From Parvimonas parva (GTDB lineage: Bacteria; Bacillota; Clostridia; Tissierellales; Peptoniphilaceae), in NCBI RefSeq assembly GCF_016552165.1, contig NZ_JACVDA010000004.1, forward strand, positions 32,050 through 96,049: a DNA stretch of 64,000 nucleotides. The letters run 5' to 3'. This document shows positions 62,741 to 64,000 of this stretch, in pieces. A program made the translations under genes and the position numbers. Below the pieces are notes generated by a model. The model searched no databases, was not told the origin of the DNA, and saw only the letters and a list, made by a program, of their open reading frames with translations. The stretch's first letter is position 1. Each line of letters opens with the position of its first letter.

Positions 62741-64000
62741 TTACAATCTTGTAATTACTGTATTTCTATTAAGCTTAACTTTTCCTTTTCTCTTGATATA
62801 GTCTTCAATATCAAACACATTCTTTTTATCATAGTCCTCAAGGAGCTTGTAATTCTTGTGCTTTGTAATATCAAATTTATCTGACAAAAATGGTCTGACA
62901 CCTCGAAGCTGAAAAATACACTTGCTACCATCCATAACTGTTATCTCGTCTTGGCTCATCAATTCTTTTCCTGTCTTTTGGTAATTCAGTCCATAGCTAT
63001 TAGCATTAGATCTTGTTTCCGATGTGTTATACAGATCTATGGTTTCTTTACCCAGTGTTTCAGACAGTTCTTTAAGTGTTGTCTTTTCCTTTCCACCAAG
63101 AAATAAAGTGCTATCGCAGTTGCCTACAATCGTATCTGCATTATCCTTGTAGATTGCCTTTAGCTGAGATTGTGCTTGCAAGATAATACTCGCTGAAATC
63201 TCTCTACTTCGGATTGTTGCAATCAATTTCTCAAATTTTGGAATTAAGCCGATATTTGCAAACTCATCAAGCAAACACCTTACATGGACAGGTAATCTTC
63301 CTCCATATTCGTCATCTGCCTTATCACAAAGTAAGTTAAATAGCTGTGAGTACATAATAGACACCACAAAGTTAAAAGTATCATCTGTATCAGAGATAAT
63401 AACAAAAAGTGCTGTCTTTCTATCTCCAAGAGTATCAAGCTCAAGCTCATCTTCTTTCATCAAGTCCCTAAGCTCTTGAATATCAAAAGGAGCAAGCCTT
63501 GCCCCACATGAAATAAGAATAGACTTTGCTGTTTTTCCTGCAGCAAGTTTGTATTTTTTATATTGCTTTACTGCAAAGTGCGTAGGCTCTTTCTTTTCCA
63601 ATGCTTCAAATAGTCTATCAATAGGATTCATATATGTTTCATCATCTTCTCTAACTTCTGAAGCATCTATCATATCAAGTAATGTTGCAAAGTTCTTTTC
63701 CTCTCTTGGAGCTTCATAGAAAATATATCCGATAAGAGCCGTATAGTAGAGTTTTTCGGCTTTAATCCAAAAATCCTCACCTGATTTTTCGCCCTCTCCC
63801 TTAGTGTTTGCTATAATTGTTTGCACTAATTTGAGGATGTCTTTTTCACTTCTGAGATAGGCAAAGGGATTGTACTTCATGCTCTTTTTGAAGTTGATGG
63901 TATTTAAGATTTTTATCTCATAGCCATTATCTTCAAGCATCTTACCGCACTAAATCACTATCGTTCCTTTAGGATCGGTTACAAAATAGGACGAGTGCAT
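62741..64000 (-). pseudogene. VirD4/TraG-type coupling protein, interrupted by in-frame TAG and cut by window edge
   Basis: C-terminal 399 residues of the ATPase that brings relaxase-bound DNA to the secretion channel: 'NTINFKKSMKYNPFAY', Walker B 'CLLDEFANIGLIP', 'ILQAQSQLKAIY' and 'QLRGVRPFLSDKF'. Upstream in the same frame, codons at 64000-63953 read MHSSYFVTDPKGTIVI, then TAG (63952-63950), then CGKMLEDNGYE. The family normally has Glu at this place (GAG), so a single G-to-T change explains the stop. The Walker A part is outside the window. Either the protein is cut in two or the TAG is a sequencing error or suppressed. Confidence 0.85.

Larger units (their letters stand above)
14567..64000. 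mobile_element. Integrative and conjugative element, Tn1549/clostridial CTn type (left end and body; right end outside window)
   Basis: The left boundary is placed where HsdM homology stops (14566/14567). Within it are three serine recombinases, a sigma-like gene, two cargo islands, MobC and relaxase, LtrC-like helicase, topoisomerase III, and a type IV secretion set (VirB4, VirB6-like, PrgI, CHAP, Maff2, VirD4). Recombinase and conjugation genes are visibly less AT-rich than the flanking host genes. The right end is not in the window; it should abut the 5' part of hsdM. Confidence 0.88.

Noticed and set aside
1..64000. CRISPR arrays, tRNA and rRNA genes
   Set aside because: No regularly spaced repeats of 25-40 bases and no cloverleaf or rRNA signature were found on reading either strand.

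Overview
The window comes from a very AT-rich, low-GC Gram-positive (Firmicutes) chromosome. The genes are packed tightly and use purine-rich GGAGG ribosome binding sites, a Gram-positive lipoprotein transporter and Firmicute-type conjugation genes. An anaerobic coccus of the Tissierellia type (Parvimonas/Peptoniphilus/Finegoldia-like) fits, but the species cannot be fixed from the sequence alone. There are no rRNA, tRNA or CRISPR features that I can support.

Positions 1-14566 are host chromosome. A TroABCD/ZnuABC-like metal uptake operon (binding lipoprotein, ATPase, two permeases, the last fused to a DtxR-like winged helix) has a readable promoter and a 19-bp inverted-repeat operator. It is followed by gltX with a DUF2207 membrane protein and LemA, then a small DUF6176 protein, then a type I restriction-modification operon hsdM-hsdS-(ADP-ribosylglycohydrolase)-hsdR. 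hsdS carries a 12-G tract between its two target-recognition domains; a one-base slip either way gives an almost immediate stop, so it looks phase-variable.

From about 14567 to beyond the right edge the window is one integrative and conjugative element (ICE) of the Tn1549/clostridial CTn type. It is inserted in hsdM exactly at the codons for SAM-binding motif I, so only the 3' two-thirds of hsdM is present here and the 5' part is expected beyond position 64000. The left end carries three tandem serine recombinases, tiny leader ORFs and a sigma-like gene. Cargo 1 (20857-32147) is an AraC-regulated transport island: two exporter-fold ABC half-transporters and a MATE efflux protein on one side, and a five-gene Nik/Opp/Cnt-type importer on the other. 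Pairs of direct repeats spaced 21 bp flank the regulator. MobC and a MOBP relaxase follow, with a candidate oriT just upstream.

Cargo 2 (34025-40620) is a defence island. It holds an XRE-adenine methylase-DUF262-HEPN operon and a separate two-cytosine-methylase plus nuclease system. The rest is the conjugation module on the minus strand: SSB-like proteins, a 2782-residue LtrC-like methylase/helicase, a cytosine methylase, topoisomerase III, CD1107-type surface protein, DUF4315, CHAP hydrolase, VirB4, PrgI, a small membrane protein, VirB6-like protein, Maff2, a SieB-like superinfection-exclusion gene with its own promoter and terminator, and the VirD4 coupling protein.

The VirD4 reading frame is broken by an in-frame TAG at 63950-63952 inside a conserved block, so this copy may be transfer-defective. 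The most interesting points are the combination of a phase-variable hsdS with an hsdM split by an ICE, the XRE/MTase/DUF262/HEPN operon, the SieB-like gene placed inside a type IV secretion operon, and the broken coupling protein.
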